In this document: positions 1 to 11,844 of the stretch, piece after piece | Layout of the letters: every line of letters begins with the position of its first letter | Position numbering within the stretch: position 1 is the stretch's first letter | Assembly: GCA_038501785.1 (NCBI GenBank) | Contig: JBAMJR010000695.1 | Coordinates: 36,729-100,728 of the forward strand | Reading direction: 5' to 3' | From: Myoxocephalus aenaeus | Lineage: Eukaryota; Chordata; Actinopteri; Perciformes; Cottidae | DNA: 64,000 nucleotides | The notes under the pieces: model-generated | Told to the model about the DNA's origin: nothing | What the model saw: the letters and a program-made list of their open reading frames with translations, nothing else | The model's database searches: none | Translations under genes and position numbers: made by a program

Positions 1-296
1 CCGAGGGCCGCCACGACATAGTAGTACTTTGTAGCGTCCGCTGTAATGTCTCTGAGGGCGAACTGCGCTTCCGTTTGAGCAAACCACACCGATGCTTGCG
101 ACTCCCAAAACTCTGGCTGCTTGAGTGAAACCGCGTGCGTCGTCATCTTCTCTCTGGAAACGTCCAGTAGAGACCAGGGTCACCAATATAGGAGCGAGTA
201 AACAAACGACGAGGCGCCCTTTAACCCCCTCGTGTCACCCGGGTTACGCCCCTTCTCTTAAAGGGGCCTTGTGTATTCGACCCCTTGTCCCCTACA
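1..296 (-). mobile_element. Ty3/gypsy element, 5' end only (cut by window edge)
   Basis: These bases match the inner right ends of the gypsy elements at 12161-15817 and 31439-37092. The element reads on the - strand. It consists of the start of gag (1-146), a short leader with primer-binding region, and a 5' LTR at 187-296. The LTR is followed by CTATGACATTTTAC, the CFI 3' flank found after the other copies. The rest of the element must lie left of the window, so a further CFI unit upstream is expected (inference). Confidence 0.85.
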
Positions 297-379
297 CTAT
301 GACATTTTACAACACTACAACGAGGAAATTGGGCAAGTCGGTTTCTAGAACTGTCAATAACAGTTTCATTAGTATTGCA

Positions 380-411
<32 letters not shown>
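297..411. other. CFI 3'-flank remnant ending in a (TA)n tract
   Basis: The sequence from CTATGACATTTTAC to ATTGCAG recurs at 15818, 37093 and 51905. At 51905 it follows directly on the CFI copy 3 3' flank, so it belongs to the factor I downstream region. A (TA)n run of about 30 bp ends the segment and replaces the first bases of the hAT element that follows. Confidence 0.75.
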
Positions 412-413
<2 letters not shown>

Positions 414-490
414 GCCGTCAGGGCCAGCCAAGCCTTCACTGATGGCCTAAACAGAATAGCTATTTTATAATTTAATTGTTTTTGAAGACA

Positions 491-730
491 GAAAAGAAAA
501 GAAAACAGAAACATGCACTTTTATTAATCCCCTTGGGGAAATTCTTCTCTGCATTTGACCCATCCCTGGATAGGGAGCAGTGGGCAGCCCTGTGAGGCGC
601 CCGGGGAGCGGTTGAGGGTTGGGTGTCTTGCTCAGGGACACTTCGACATGTGAGCTATGGGGGGACTGGGGATCGAACCGGCTACCTTGTGGTTGCGGGA
701 CGACCACTCATCCCCCTGAGCTACAGCCGC
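491..730 (-). mobile_element. tRNA-derived SINE
   Basis: On the - strand it begins GCGGCTGTAGCTCAGGGG (A-box-like) and carries GGTTCGATCC (B box), which is a tRNA-type RNA polymerase III promoter. It ends with a short A/G-rich tail. The same SINE lies at 46629-46862 on the + strand. The other hAT copies lack it: they read straight through GAAGACA-ACATGTATT, so this insertion is specific to the leftmost unit. Confidence 0.85.
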
Positions 731-1131
731 AACATGTATTATAATTATTTTCCCCTATCAGCTTATTTTCTCATTGCACAGCTCCTGTCTCCTGTCTCTA
801 TGGAAGAAGAGCGACCCGAGGCCTTCTAGGTAGCCTTTGCAGATTAAAGTACATGGGGACGTTATCGTGAGTGTCATGGACTTCAACCAATCAGATCTTT
901 AGTTTGACATGCTGGGCGTATTCTTTGACATGCCTGCACCTGCAAGGTGACCTGGAAGTACGTCAGCACTAACATGTGCTGTGATTGGTCAGTGGGCCAG
1001 CATGACTTCTGTCAACAAAAAGCTAGCTAGCTGCTAGCAGAACTCAGTAGTAGTAAGACGAGTTCAGTCTGAAACATAAGAGAAGTGATGACATGTTTAG
1101 TGTTTTGCTTGGTGTAGTTTTTTAACACGCA

Positions 1132-1423
1132 ATGGCTGAAGGAGGAGAAACAGACTTGCTGGTGGATTTACTGACAACGTTTTTCTCACGGTTATGGGCA
1201 TGTTTGGCGGTGACGATCCCAATATTGACTGCCACTGTCGAGCGGACATTTTCAGCCCTAAAACGCATGGAAACTTATTCCAGGAATGCAACTGGGAGGC
1301 TCGTCTGGTCCATGGCCATCGAGAAGGAGCTGTTACTGGAAGTGAAGCCACCGATAAACTGAACAACCGCATCATTGAAGTGTTTGTTAACAAAGAGAGG
1401 AGGATGGACTTTGTCTTGAAGTG
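1132..1423 (+). pseudogene. hAT transposase remnant (N-terminus joined to C-terminal dimerisation motif)
   Basis: It begins MAEGGETDLLVDLL and runs straight into TATVERTFSALKRMETY, IEKELLLEV and, after a one-base frame change, NKERRMDFV. The TVERTFSALK and ERRMDF motifs are typical of the C-terminal dimerisation region of hAT transposases of the ZMYM1-like type. The catalytic core is missing, so it cannot act as a transposase. Further copies are at 16438, 37723 and 53852. Confidence 0.7.
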
Positions 1424-1745
1424 AACAGCATCTGGTGAGTGAACTGCTTTGTGTTTCTACATCTGCAGTAGTGTTGTGTTGATGTGTCTATGGTGTTGTT
1501 TTTATTTTATAGTTAATATCGTTCCTTCTGATCGTGGCTCGTTCTCTTGAGTGTGCGGTGTTTTAGTGCTGCAGTTTTGTTGGATTGTTTTGTCATGTTG
1601 TGTTATAACTAAATGTGATGGTTCTTGTTGATGTGAACTACATGCATTGTCCGTTAATGACGCAGCATCCTGTCATGCTCGTATTTATGTAAACTATATC
1701 AGACGGCACTGAAGGCCCAGGTAGAAAATGCACGGCCCGCCACTG

Positions 1746-1800
1746 ATAGTATACACATAATGTGAAGATTTAATTACAAACAATCACATTTAGCCATATA

Positions 1801-1883
<83 letters not shown>

Positions 1884-2376
1884 GCTATTACTTAATGTGA
1901 TCTTAAATATCATTAAATTCTATTTTCTTCCTTTGCACTTTTTTAAACATGCAATTTAAAATGTTTAAATAATGTGAATAAATTATTTAACGGTCATGAA
2001 CTAAACTTCTGATCTACAAAGTGAAGACGTGTCTCTGCAGAATGAACATTTACAAATATGTTGTTGTCTGAACGCCGTCAAGAGAAACTATTTCTATATA
2101 TAAACTATTACGCCGAATTCTGTATCTATAACAAGCGTGTTTTTGTTAGCTAACGAAATACTTATTTTCACTCTTTCCTACTTTGTACTTTTGTCCCGCA
2201 AATAATGCATAACAATTCTAATAAGGTTTTATCTTATGTTGATAGATATGTATTTATGACTTGAATTTAAAATATTGAAATGTTTTGCAGGAAGAGAAAG
2301 AAGGCGAGTTTGTATATTATGTATTTAAAATGTTGTATTTTGACACCAAATTTAACAAATACCAGGATGAGAACTT
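1746..2376. other. Duplicated mcub 3'-flanking sequence with (TA)n
   Basis: This stretch is nearly the same as 54466-55080, which lies just beyond the end of mcub. It contains a long TA run (1805-1880), expanded relative to the copy at 54527. No gene is seen. It shows that the left array border carries mcub-side sequence. Confidence 0.7.
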
Positions 2377-2413
2377 GGATGGCACTCCTCAACGTGCTGA
2401 GATCACCCTCCAC

Positions 2414-2418
<5 letters not shown>
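2377..2418 (-). pseudogene. mcub terminal-exon fragment (duplication relic)
   Basis: About 40 bp are identical to the start of the last coding exon of mcub and its CA-rich acceptor (55259-55300). The - strand translation VEGDLSTLRSAI is shared. The rest of the exon and the gene are absent. It sits directly on a CA repeat, beyond which sequence upstream of CFI begins, so it marks the duplication junction. Confidence 0.8.

Positions 2419-2496
<78 letters not shown>
2417..2496. repeat. (CA)n microsatellite at the duplication junction
   Basis: About 40 CA units. On its left is the mcub exon fragment; on its right is the region upstream of CFI (GCATGTCCCTCGTAG). Equivalent junction repeats are at 20373-20471 and 42086-42137, and the unrearranged mcub-intron repeat is at 55298-55373. 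Confidence 0.9.
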
Positions 2497-2497
<1 letters not shown>

Positions 2498-2890
2498 CAT
2501 GTCCCTCGTAGTGATTCATCTTATTGATTGTGTGTGTGTGTGTGTGTGCGTGTGATCTTTGTGGTTGTGTGTAAATTCAGGAAAACCCAGAAGTCCGACC
2601 GATGAGTTCATGACTATTTTGCAACGTTTTGTTTTTATTGACACAATGTTGAACATTAACTCATTTGTACTTCCATGTGTTCTGTCCAGCAGACATGTTG
2701 ACTTGACTCGTGGTATTAATACACGTATTGTTTAATGTCCGTGTCCCCATAAACCAGCGGGGGCAGTACCTGAACGTGTCATGGACATTTCATTGGTTCA
2801 TGCTTTCCGGACAACTTTGAGTCTCCAAGTCACCTGACCTTTTTATTCTCGACTCGAGAATGAAGCACACACAGCCGGGTTCATTTTGCA

Positions 2891-3110
2891 ACCTTCAGTG
2901 CTGAGTCACGACCTTCAGTGCTGAGTCACGATCTTCAGCGCCGAGTCACGAACTTCAGTGCCGAGTCACGACCTTCAATGCCGAGTCACGACCTTCAGCG
3001 CCAAGTCTTGACCTTCAGTGCCAAGTCACAACCTTCAGCGCAGAGTCACAAACTTCAGCGCAGATTCCTGATCTTCAGTGCAGAGTTATGACCTTCAGTG
3101 CCGAGTCACT
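2891..3110 (+). promoter_or_regulatory. CFI copy 1 upstream minisatellite with AP-1/MARE-like sites (11 x 20 bp)
   Basis: Eleven 20-bp units of the form ACCTTCAGTGCTGAGTCACG end 242 bp before the start codon. Two units carry a perfect TGAGTCA (AP-1), within TGCTGAGTCAC, which also resembles a MARE/NF-E2 site. The other units carry CGAGTCA, CAAGTCA or AGAGTCA variants. Regulatory use is inferred from motif and position only. Confidence 0.6.
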
Positions 3111-3352
3111 GCGCCGCCCACGTATTTGTTTCCATGTGCTTACTGGAATATAGGCTGTGTCCACAGTGACAAGCCGAGCTAATGATTGATAGATTGATTG
3201 ATCGATGACATCATCAGTGGACACATCGCTCCTTTGCAGACAGAACAACTATCTCTCCGTTCGTTTCTGCTGCTGTTGCCGTGCGATACGTTTTATTATC
3301 TCGTCTGAGTCGTTTACTCTTCCGTCCTTCAGGACCTTCGTCTGTAAACAAG

Positions 3353-5185
3353 ATGAGATCAGCGGGAGCTTCTGTCTTCTTGCTGTTTCTGTTGGTTCGT
3401 AGCTCTGAAGCGGTGAGTTATTATGAGTTATTAGTTTTTGTTTTGATCATATGTCATATGTCCGGCCGTGTCGTTGTGTTGGATGTTGCTCGGTGTTGTG
3501 CTGCATGCTTATGTTTGAGTTTGGCTCCAGAATACATATAAACGCTTAAGTTTATTTGTAGAGCGCATTTTAACAACAAGGCGATTCAAAGTGCTCCACA
3601 TAAAACTATTAAAAGCATCAAAACATAATGCAGAAGAAAACAAGATTTAACAACCATTAAAACATTAAAAACAGTCAAAAAGCAAAAAAATAGAATAAAA
3701 GTTGCAGTTTAAGAAATATAATACAGTGGGATGCAGAAATTGATTAATATCCTTGAATCTGGTTCAATTAAAGGCAACAGCAAACAACAAAGTCTAGTAT
3801 AGAAAAATATATAGTGTATATTACAGTTTAATATACATGATGATGTATTATGTACCGTTGATGTATTTTACCTCAATGGACATTGAGGTAAAATATTATT
3901 AATATGAGAATGGCAGTAACTCATGTCACTTTGGTAAGATAAGATACATTTACCCAAATACTGATACCAAAGATAAAAGAAGTGCGTTCAACACGAGCTG
4001 AGAGATAAATGTGTGAATCGTCTGCGTAACACTTTAGACGAGCAGAACCGTATTTGTAACTTTGTTGCATTCTTTTCTGTTGCTCCTGAAGAGGTTTCCC
4101 TCAGATGATGAGAATCTAAACCCCATGGAGCAGGTAGTCCAAATCCCACAGAGTCCAGGAATAGAAACCCCTCTGGTGACCCCCCAGACCCCCCCGACCT
4201 CCCCGACCCCCACGACCCCTAAAGCACCCGAGGAAGACGAGTTTCTGGGTCCGCCTGAGTGTCTGCAAAAGAAGTACGTGTGTTTTGATGGTCTGGGCTT
4301 CGGCCTTTGGGTCCTCTGCTCTGTTCTGTTTGTATTTTTTTTGCATTCATGCATTCTCTTTGACTGAGTCGTTCATCAGTCTGCTGACGCTCAGAAAGAG
4401 TCCAACAGACTGAGCCTAAGAGCGGAGGTCCTGGTGCCTTTGCCGTCTCCAGCAAAGCAAATGTGACAATAAGCAGAAGACATGTGATAAAGTGTGTTTC
4501 TATGTCTCTGACGCGCGGCAGGTTCACGCGTGCGTCATGTGACCTGGTGTTTTGTCGTCCGTGGGAGCGCTGCATCGAGGGACGCTGCTCCTGTAAACCC
4601 CCCTACATGTGTCCCGATGCGGGAGGGGCGCCGGTCTGTGGGCTGGACTCCAGGAGCTACCGCTCCTACTGCCAGGTGGCTCATCACCCCAGCGGAGGGT
4701 CGGGCATCGCGTTCCAAAACCTCCCATCTGAAAAATGCTTTTTTTTTGAGAATACTAAGCAAAATTGTAGTTTTCTTACAGAATGCTATTCGTTAAACCA
4801 AAATGACCCGTGTATGAGTGTATATATATATATATGTGTGTTGATGGGTCATTTTGACCCCAAGACAACACGAGGGTTGGGAACCCAATACTTAACACAC
4901 ACACACAAAAGAAAAATATATGTTTATTTTTTTCTCCCACTTTTCCTGGATAATTTTGCAGATCGGAGGTTTTGCACTCTGGCCATATATATAGTTTTAT
5001 GTATAAACTCTCTCTCTCCCTCTCTCTCTGAGACCTGATTGCAATGCTTCAATGTGTCTCCAGGTGATGGCTCTGTCCTGTCTGAGGAAGAGACCCACCA
5101 TGTCACACTTCGGGGGCGGTTGCGAAGGTTTGTCGTCGTCACATTCAGCGCCTTCATCTCCGTAACATCCCGACTGCTAGTTCAC

Positions 5186-5217
<32 letters not shown>

Positions 5218-5494
5218 CTTCTTCTTCTTCTTCTTCTTCTTCTTCTTCTTCTTCTTCTTCTTCTTCTCCTCCTCCTCCTCCTCCTCCTCCTCCTCCTCTC
5301 CGTCACCACAGAGGGTCGTCCCAAGTTCAGCAGTGCGGTGGACCCGGTCTCCGGCGTGGTCACGGTCTTCCTTCCTGACGCCGGGAGTCCCGGAGGCGGC
5401 GAGGAGCTGCTGGTGTGCCGGAAGCACTGGAACATGGCGGCCGCTAACGTGGCCTGCAAGGACGGCGGGAACCCACTGTGAGGAGACCTGTGTT

Positions 5495-5538
<44 letters not shown>

Positions 5539-6040
5539 GGTAAAATAAGTATTGAACAAATCAGTAAATATATTTCTAAAGGAGCTATTGATATGAAATG
5601 TTCACCAGATGTCGGTAACAACCCAAGTGATCCAGACATACAAAGAAAACCAAACATAATTTCAGAAATTAAGTTTCATGTAATAAAATGGAATGACACA
5701 GGGATAAAGTATTGAACGCGCTGACTGAAATGTGTTTAATACTTGGTGCCTTTGTTGGTTCAAGACGCCTCCTGGTCTTAGCCGGTTTATGGTGAAATTC
5801 TGTTCTTTTCACTTCTGGATTATGGCTCCAACAATGCTCACTGGAACATTCTGAAGTTTAGAAATCCTTCTGTCACCGATGACATCAGTATGTTTACAAC
5901 AATAAGAATCCAAGAGAACTTCTATGGAAAGAACTAAAGATCAGAGTTCATAGAAGCTTCAAGATATGAAGACTGTTTGTGTGGAAGAATGAACCAAAAT
6001 CACACCTGAGCAATGCATGAGACTAGTTTCTCCTACAGGA

Positions 6041-6117
<77 letters not shown>

Positions 6118-9100
6118 GTATATAATATATATATCTCTTTGTGTGACCTTTCAGCGGAGCGGCGACGGCCAGTTATTTCCAGGTAAACAACGACACCAAC
6201 CAGTGCGTCAGCGTCCGTTGCCAGGGCTACGAGTCGTCCCTCGCCGAGTGTGTGATCTACGACAAGAGACGCAACAAGAATGTCGCCACGGCAACGTGTC
6301 ACACGGCGGCGGCGGCGGCACCGCACGGTCAGCTTCCTGTTTCCCTGTTTCCTCCGGTCGAGTTTATTGTGCGGGAAACAAAGATCCACGTCGACAACGC
6401 GCTGTTCAGGGAGTCTTTTTTAACGCTGTGACTTTAAATGATGTCACGAGGGGGGAGGGGCTTATTTAGATTGTGTTTGTTACATAGGAAAGAAAACAAA
6501 CAACAAGAAAACAAACATGTATTACAGGCGGGGGGGTGAGTTCTATCAATATAAATAATAATATACATATGTATAATCAATATATATAATAATGTATATA
6601 ATAATGTACATAATATATATATATATATATATACATATAATAATATATATAATAGTATACAAAATAATATAAATAGTAATATACATAATAATGTATATAA
6701 TAATATATATAATAGTATACAAAATAATATAAATAGTAATATTCATAATAATGTATATAATAATATATATAATAGTATACAAAATAATATAAATAATAAT
6801 ACATATAATAATGTATATAATAATATATAATATATATAGAAATATACAAAATAATATAAATTATAATGTATATAATAATGTATATAATAATAAATAATAA
6901 ATAAAATAATATATATTAGATTAGATCAAATAGATATAATAATTGATAGATATAATAAATATAATAATATAATGATATAATAATAGATATAATAATAGAT
7001 ATTATAATAGATATAATAATAGATTAAATAGACATAATAATATATGTAATAATATATGTAATAATATATATATAATAATATATTTAATATATTTAATAAT
7101 ATATATAAAATAATAGATATAATAGATTTAATAATAGATATAATAGATTTAATAATAGCTATAATAGATTTAATAATAGCTATAATAATTGATAGATATT
7201 ATATATAATAATAGATATGTAATAATAGATAAACTAGATATATAATAATAGATTTAATAATATATATATAATAATAGATTTAATAATATATATAAAATAA
7301 TATATATAATAGATTTAATAATAGATATAATATATTTAATAATAGCTATAATAATTGATATATATATAATATATAATAATAGATATTATAATAGATATAA
7401 TAATAGATATAATAGATATAATAATAGATATGTAATAATAGATAAACTAGATATATAATAATAGATGTAATAATAGATATAAACTAATAGATATAATATA
7501 TTTAGTAATTGCTATAATAATTGATAGATATAATTTATAATAATATATATTATAATAGCTATAATAATAGATATGTAATAATAGATGAACTAGATATATA
7601 ATAATAGATTTAATAATATATATCAAATAATAGATATAATATATTTAATAATATATATAATATATTTAATAATAGCTATAATAATTGATATATATATAAT
7701 ATATAATAATAGATATGTAATAATAGATAAACTAGATATATAATAATAGATTTAATAGATATATAGTAATAGACATTATAATAGATGTAATGGAGTATCG
7801 TCTGCATAACCATGAACGTTTATGGATTTTTTCTGATAATATTGCCCAAAGGAAGAATATAAAGTGAATAATTTGGTCCAACCACCTCTCCGTGAGTTTC
7901 AGGGTGCAATTGTGAGAAAACGTCTGTTTATATTTCTGCCATTCCTTCCAGAGTGCGGCTTCAGGTGCGGCAACAGGAAGTGCGTCTCCGTGGACCAGAC
8001 CTGCAACGGCGTCGACGACTGTGGCGACAACAGCGACGAGATGTGCTGCAAAAGTAAACAACAACAACAACACACAACCCTGTGAGTGGATTCCGTGACC
8101 CGGTCGCTCCCTGACGTGAACATCGTGTCGTTGACAGAATGCAGGAACACGAGTTTCCGCTGCCGGACGGGCGTGTGCGTCCCTGAAGAGGCGGTGGGAG
8201 ACGGACAGGTGGACTGTCTGGACGGAGAGGACGAGTCACCGAGACACAGTGAGACACGGCTCCACGCCATTTACCTCCTTTACCTTTTGGGAAAGCACTG
8301 AAACTGTTTACCCCTTGATGGTTACTTTAGGCTCCACTTCCTGTCAAAGAAACCGCCCAGTTACCTCAGCCCAGTTACCTCAGCCCAGTTACCTCAGCCC
8401 AGTTACCTCAGCCCAGGTACCTCAGCCCAGGTACCTCAGCCCAGTTACCTCAGACCAGTTACCTCAGACCAGTTACCTCAGCCCAGGTACCTCAGCCCAG
8501 TTACCTCAGACCAGTTACCTCAGCCCAGGTACCTCAGCCCAGTTACCTCAGCCCAGTTACCTCAGCCCAGTTACCTCAGCCCAGGTACCTCAGCCCAGTT
8601 ACCTCAGACCAGTTACCTCAGCCCAGTTACCTCAGCCCAGGTACCTCAGCCCAGTTACCTCAGACCAGTTACCTCAGCCCAGGTACCTCAGCCCAGTTAC
8701 CTCAGCCCAGGTACCTCAGCCCAGTTACCTCAGACCAGTTACCTCAGCCCAGTTACCTCAGCCCAGTTACCTCAGCCCAGGTACCTCAGCCCAGTTACCT
8801 CAGCCCAGTTACCTCAGCCCAGGTACCTCAGCCCAGTTACCTCAGCCCAGTTACCTCAGCCCAGGTACCTCAGCCCAGTTACCTCTGACCAGGTACCTCA
8901 GCCCAGTTACCTCAGCCCAGGTACCTCAGACCAGTTACCTCAGACCAGTTACCTCAGCCCAGTTACCTCAGACCAGGTACCTCAGCCCAGTTACCTCAGC
9001 CCAGGTACCTCAGCCCAGTTACCTCAGCCCAGGTACCTCAGACCAGTTACCTCAGACCAGTTACCTCAGCCCAGTTACCTCAGACCAGGTACCTCAGACC

Positions 9101-9572
9101 AGTTACCTCAGACCAGTTACCTCAGCCCAGGTACCTCAGCCCAGTTACCTCAGACCAGTTACCTCAGACCAGTTACCTCAGACCAGTTACCTCAGCCCAG
9201 TTACCTCAGCCCAGTTACCTCAGACCAGGTACCTCAGCCCAGTTACCTCAGCCCAGTTACCTCAGCCCAGTTACCTCAGACCAGGTACCTCAGCCCAGTT
9301 ACCTCAGCCCAGTTACCTCAGCCCAGGTACCTCAGCCCAGTTACCTCAGACCAGTTACCTCAGACCAGTTACCTCAGCCCAGGTACCTCAGCCCAGGTAC
9401 CTCAGCCCAGTTACCTCAGCCCAGGTACCTCAGCCCAGGTACCTCAGCCCAGTTACCTCAGACCAGTTACCTCAGCCCAGTTACCTCAGACCAGTTACCT
9501 CAGCCCCAGAGCTGCAGACGTTGTGTCGTTGTCTTACTTCACCACCAGCTGTGTTTGCAGTATTTGTGCTTC

Positions 9573-9624
<52 letters not shown>

Positions 9625-10014
9625 ACTCTATATTTCTATTTCTCCACAGAACCAGGAGTGAAGCAGAAAGAACTCAAACGCTCAAGTACAGTAGACCTGA
9701 AACTGAGGAAGAGGAGTTTGTATCTTCATCGGTTGTTGTTGTTAGTCGGTGTGATGTCATGACATGTGTTTTGTGTTTTGTGTTCTTTTCAGAGTACATC
9801 TCTCCCAAAAACGGTACGTCGCCGTAACATTGACCTTTACGGCAAAAGCAAAGCGAAGAATATTCATAAATATTGTGCTTTTTTATTATTATTATATTTT
9901 ATTAATAATTTTATATATTGTGCTTTTTTGTATGTTATTGCGTAACCTTTATGTACAAATGCTGCTCTGGCAAAAAAAAAAGTCCCTTTACGAGATTAAT
10001 AAAGTATCTATTTA

Positions 10015-10078
<64 letters not shown>

Positions 10079-11813
10079 TCCAGAGACGAAGGCTGACCGG
10101 ACCCTCCTGGAGTCCAGGTTGTACTGTGGGATCCCCAACTCCACCACGGTGGACGACCTGGAGGTCAAGGACCGAACGAGCCGCCGCTTCAGGCGCGTTG
10201 TGGGAGGAGTCCCGGCCAACCCGGTGAGCCGGAGAGCAAAAAGAATACAATGTTGCAACCGCTAGCTACATTTAGCTCATGTAGCGTTAGCACCTTTGAA
10301 GAGGTATCCTTCATCCTCATGTTTGAGGAACACAACATTTCCCAGCAGCCTCTTTGCTTCCCACTGTGATTAGCATCTCTTACAGTAACGTTAATATGTT
10401 TATTATTATACATCATTGTGTACCTTTAGACTCAGATCCAGTGGCAGGTCGCTCTGGTGGAGAACAGGAAGGTGGACTGCGGAGGCGCTTACATCGGAGG
10501 ATGCTGGGTAATCACGGCGGCTCACTGCGTCAGGTGGGAGGTCAATGATGACGCAATAGTGTTAGTAGTGGAAGTAGTGTACATGTACTACAACTCAGAA
10601 GTACATGGTGTACTTTATACTGTACTACACATCAGAGGTACATATTGTACTTTATATTGTACTACATCTCAGAGGTACATATAGTACTTTATACTGTACT
10701 ACATCTCAGAGGTACATATAGTACTTTATACTGTACTACACCTCAGAGGTACATGGTGTACTATATACTGTACTACACCTCAGATGTGCATGGTGTACTT
10801 TATACTGTACTACACCTCAGAGGTACATATAGTACTTTATACTGTACTACACCCCTTTAGAGGTACATGTTATATGTTTTACTGTACTACATCTCAGAGG
10901 TACATATTGTACTTTTACTTGAATGGTGGTATATTACGCAGTAGCAATAGTTGTATCTAAGAAAGTTGTAATGGCTTTATAGTACTTGTAGTACTACTAG
11001 TACTACTCTCTGGCCTCTCTCTTCCTCAGGCCCAACCCGTCTGCGTTCAAGGTGAAGTTTTCTCTCTGGAAGAAGTTTCGAGATCAGGGCACGACTGATA
11101 TCATCCCCGTCGAAGACATCCGCATCCACCCGAAGTATGTATGCACCTGAGGGACCACCAGGCCGGTGAACGTCAACGGTAACAATGATAACAAACGGTA
11201 ATAACGAGGGGGTGTATTTGTACACCTGCAGGTACAACGCCAGCACCTACGAGAACAACATCGCGCTGGTGAGGCTGAAGACGTTGCCGTTCTGGGACAA
11301 GTGCGTGGGGGAAAACCCGGCCATCAGCGCCGTCTGCGTGCCCTGGACCGCCCAGCTCTTCCAGCCCAACCACACCTGCAGCATCTCCGGCTGGGGCCGG
11401 ACCGCAGGTGTGTTCCTCCGCCCGCCGGATGCCTAACAGGCGTTCTGTTTATTAAAAAGTCTTCGTGTTTAAATATTGAGGACTTTGCTCACAGACGGCC
11501 GAGCGTCTCAGGTGTTGCTGTGGGCCAACGTGTCCCTCATCGCCGACTGCCAGAGCATCTACAAGGATCGCTTCAAACCCGGCATGATGTGCGCGGGCGA
11601 CCTGGACGGCAGCGTGGACTCCTGCCAGGGGGACAGCGGAGGGCCACTGGTCTGCGAGGACGAACTGGGAGTTTCCTACCTGTGGGGCGTGGTCAGCTGG
11701 GGGGAGAGGTGTGGTCAGCCGGGATTCCCTGGAGTTTATACACAGGTAAATATATAGACAGTGGATTTACACACTTGACAAATATAGCTTCTCGTTATCC
11801 TGCTGACTTCATG

Positions 11814-11844
<31 letters not shown>

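Larger units (their letters stand above)
412..1745 (+). mobile_element. hAT DNA transposon, internally deleted, with SINE insertion
   Basis: The right end reads, in reverse complement, CAGTGGCGGGCCGTGC. The left end keeps GGGCCGTCAGGGCC but has lost its first bases to a TA repeat. Inside are short pieces of a hAT transposase. The element is too short to be autonomous. Shortened or variant copies of it occur after each CFI gene (15959, 37244, 53286). Confidence 0.7.

Noticed and set aside
491..730. A tRNA gene, suggested by A- and B-box-like motifs
   Set aside because: The body continues for some 150 bp beyond the tRNA-like head and the same unit recurs at 46629, so it is a SINE; no complete cloverleaf.
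1132..1423. A domesticated host gene from hAT (ZMYM1-like)
   Set aside because: The catalytic core is missing, the frame is broken, and it appears in several transposon copies.
4463..5038. A 191-codon open frame extending FIMAC exon 3 into intron 3 as the true exon
   Set aside because: Cutting at CAG-GTGGCT and joining to 5064 gives YCQVMALSC and the expected FIMAC cysteine pattern; the extension is TA- and CA-repeat sequence.
5154..5657. Poly-Phe, poly-Arg, poly-Lys and poly-Glu frames around the TTC/CTC tract
   Set aside because: Artefacts of the triplet repeat in CFI intron 4.
6546..6849. Tyr/Ile-rich open frames in TA and TAATA repeats
   Set aside because: Pure consequence of AT repeats; no start context or conserved domain.
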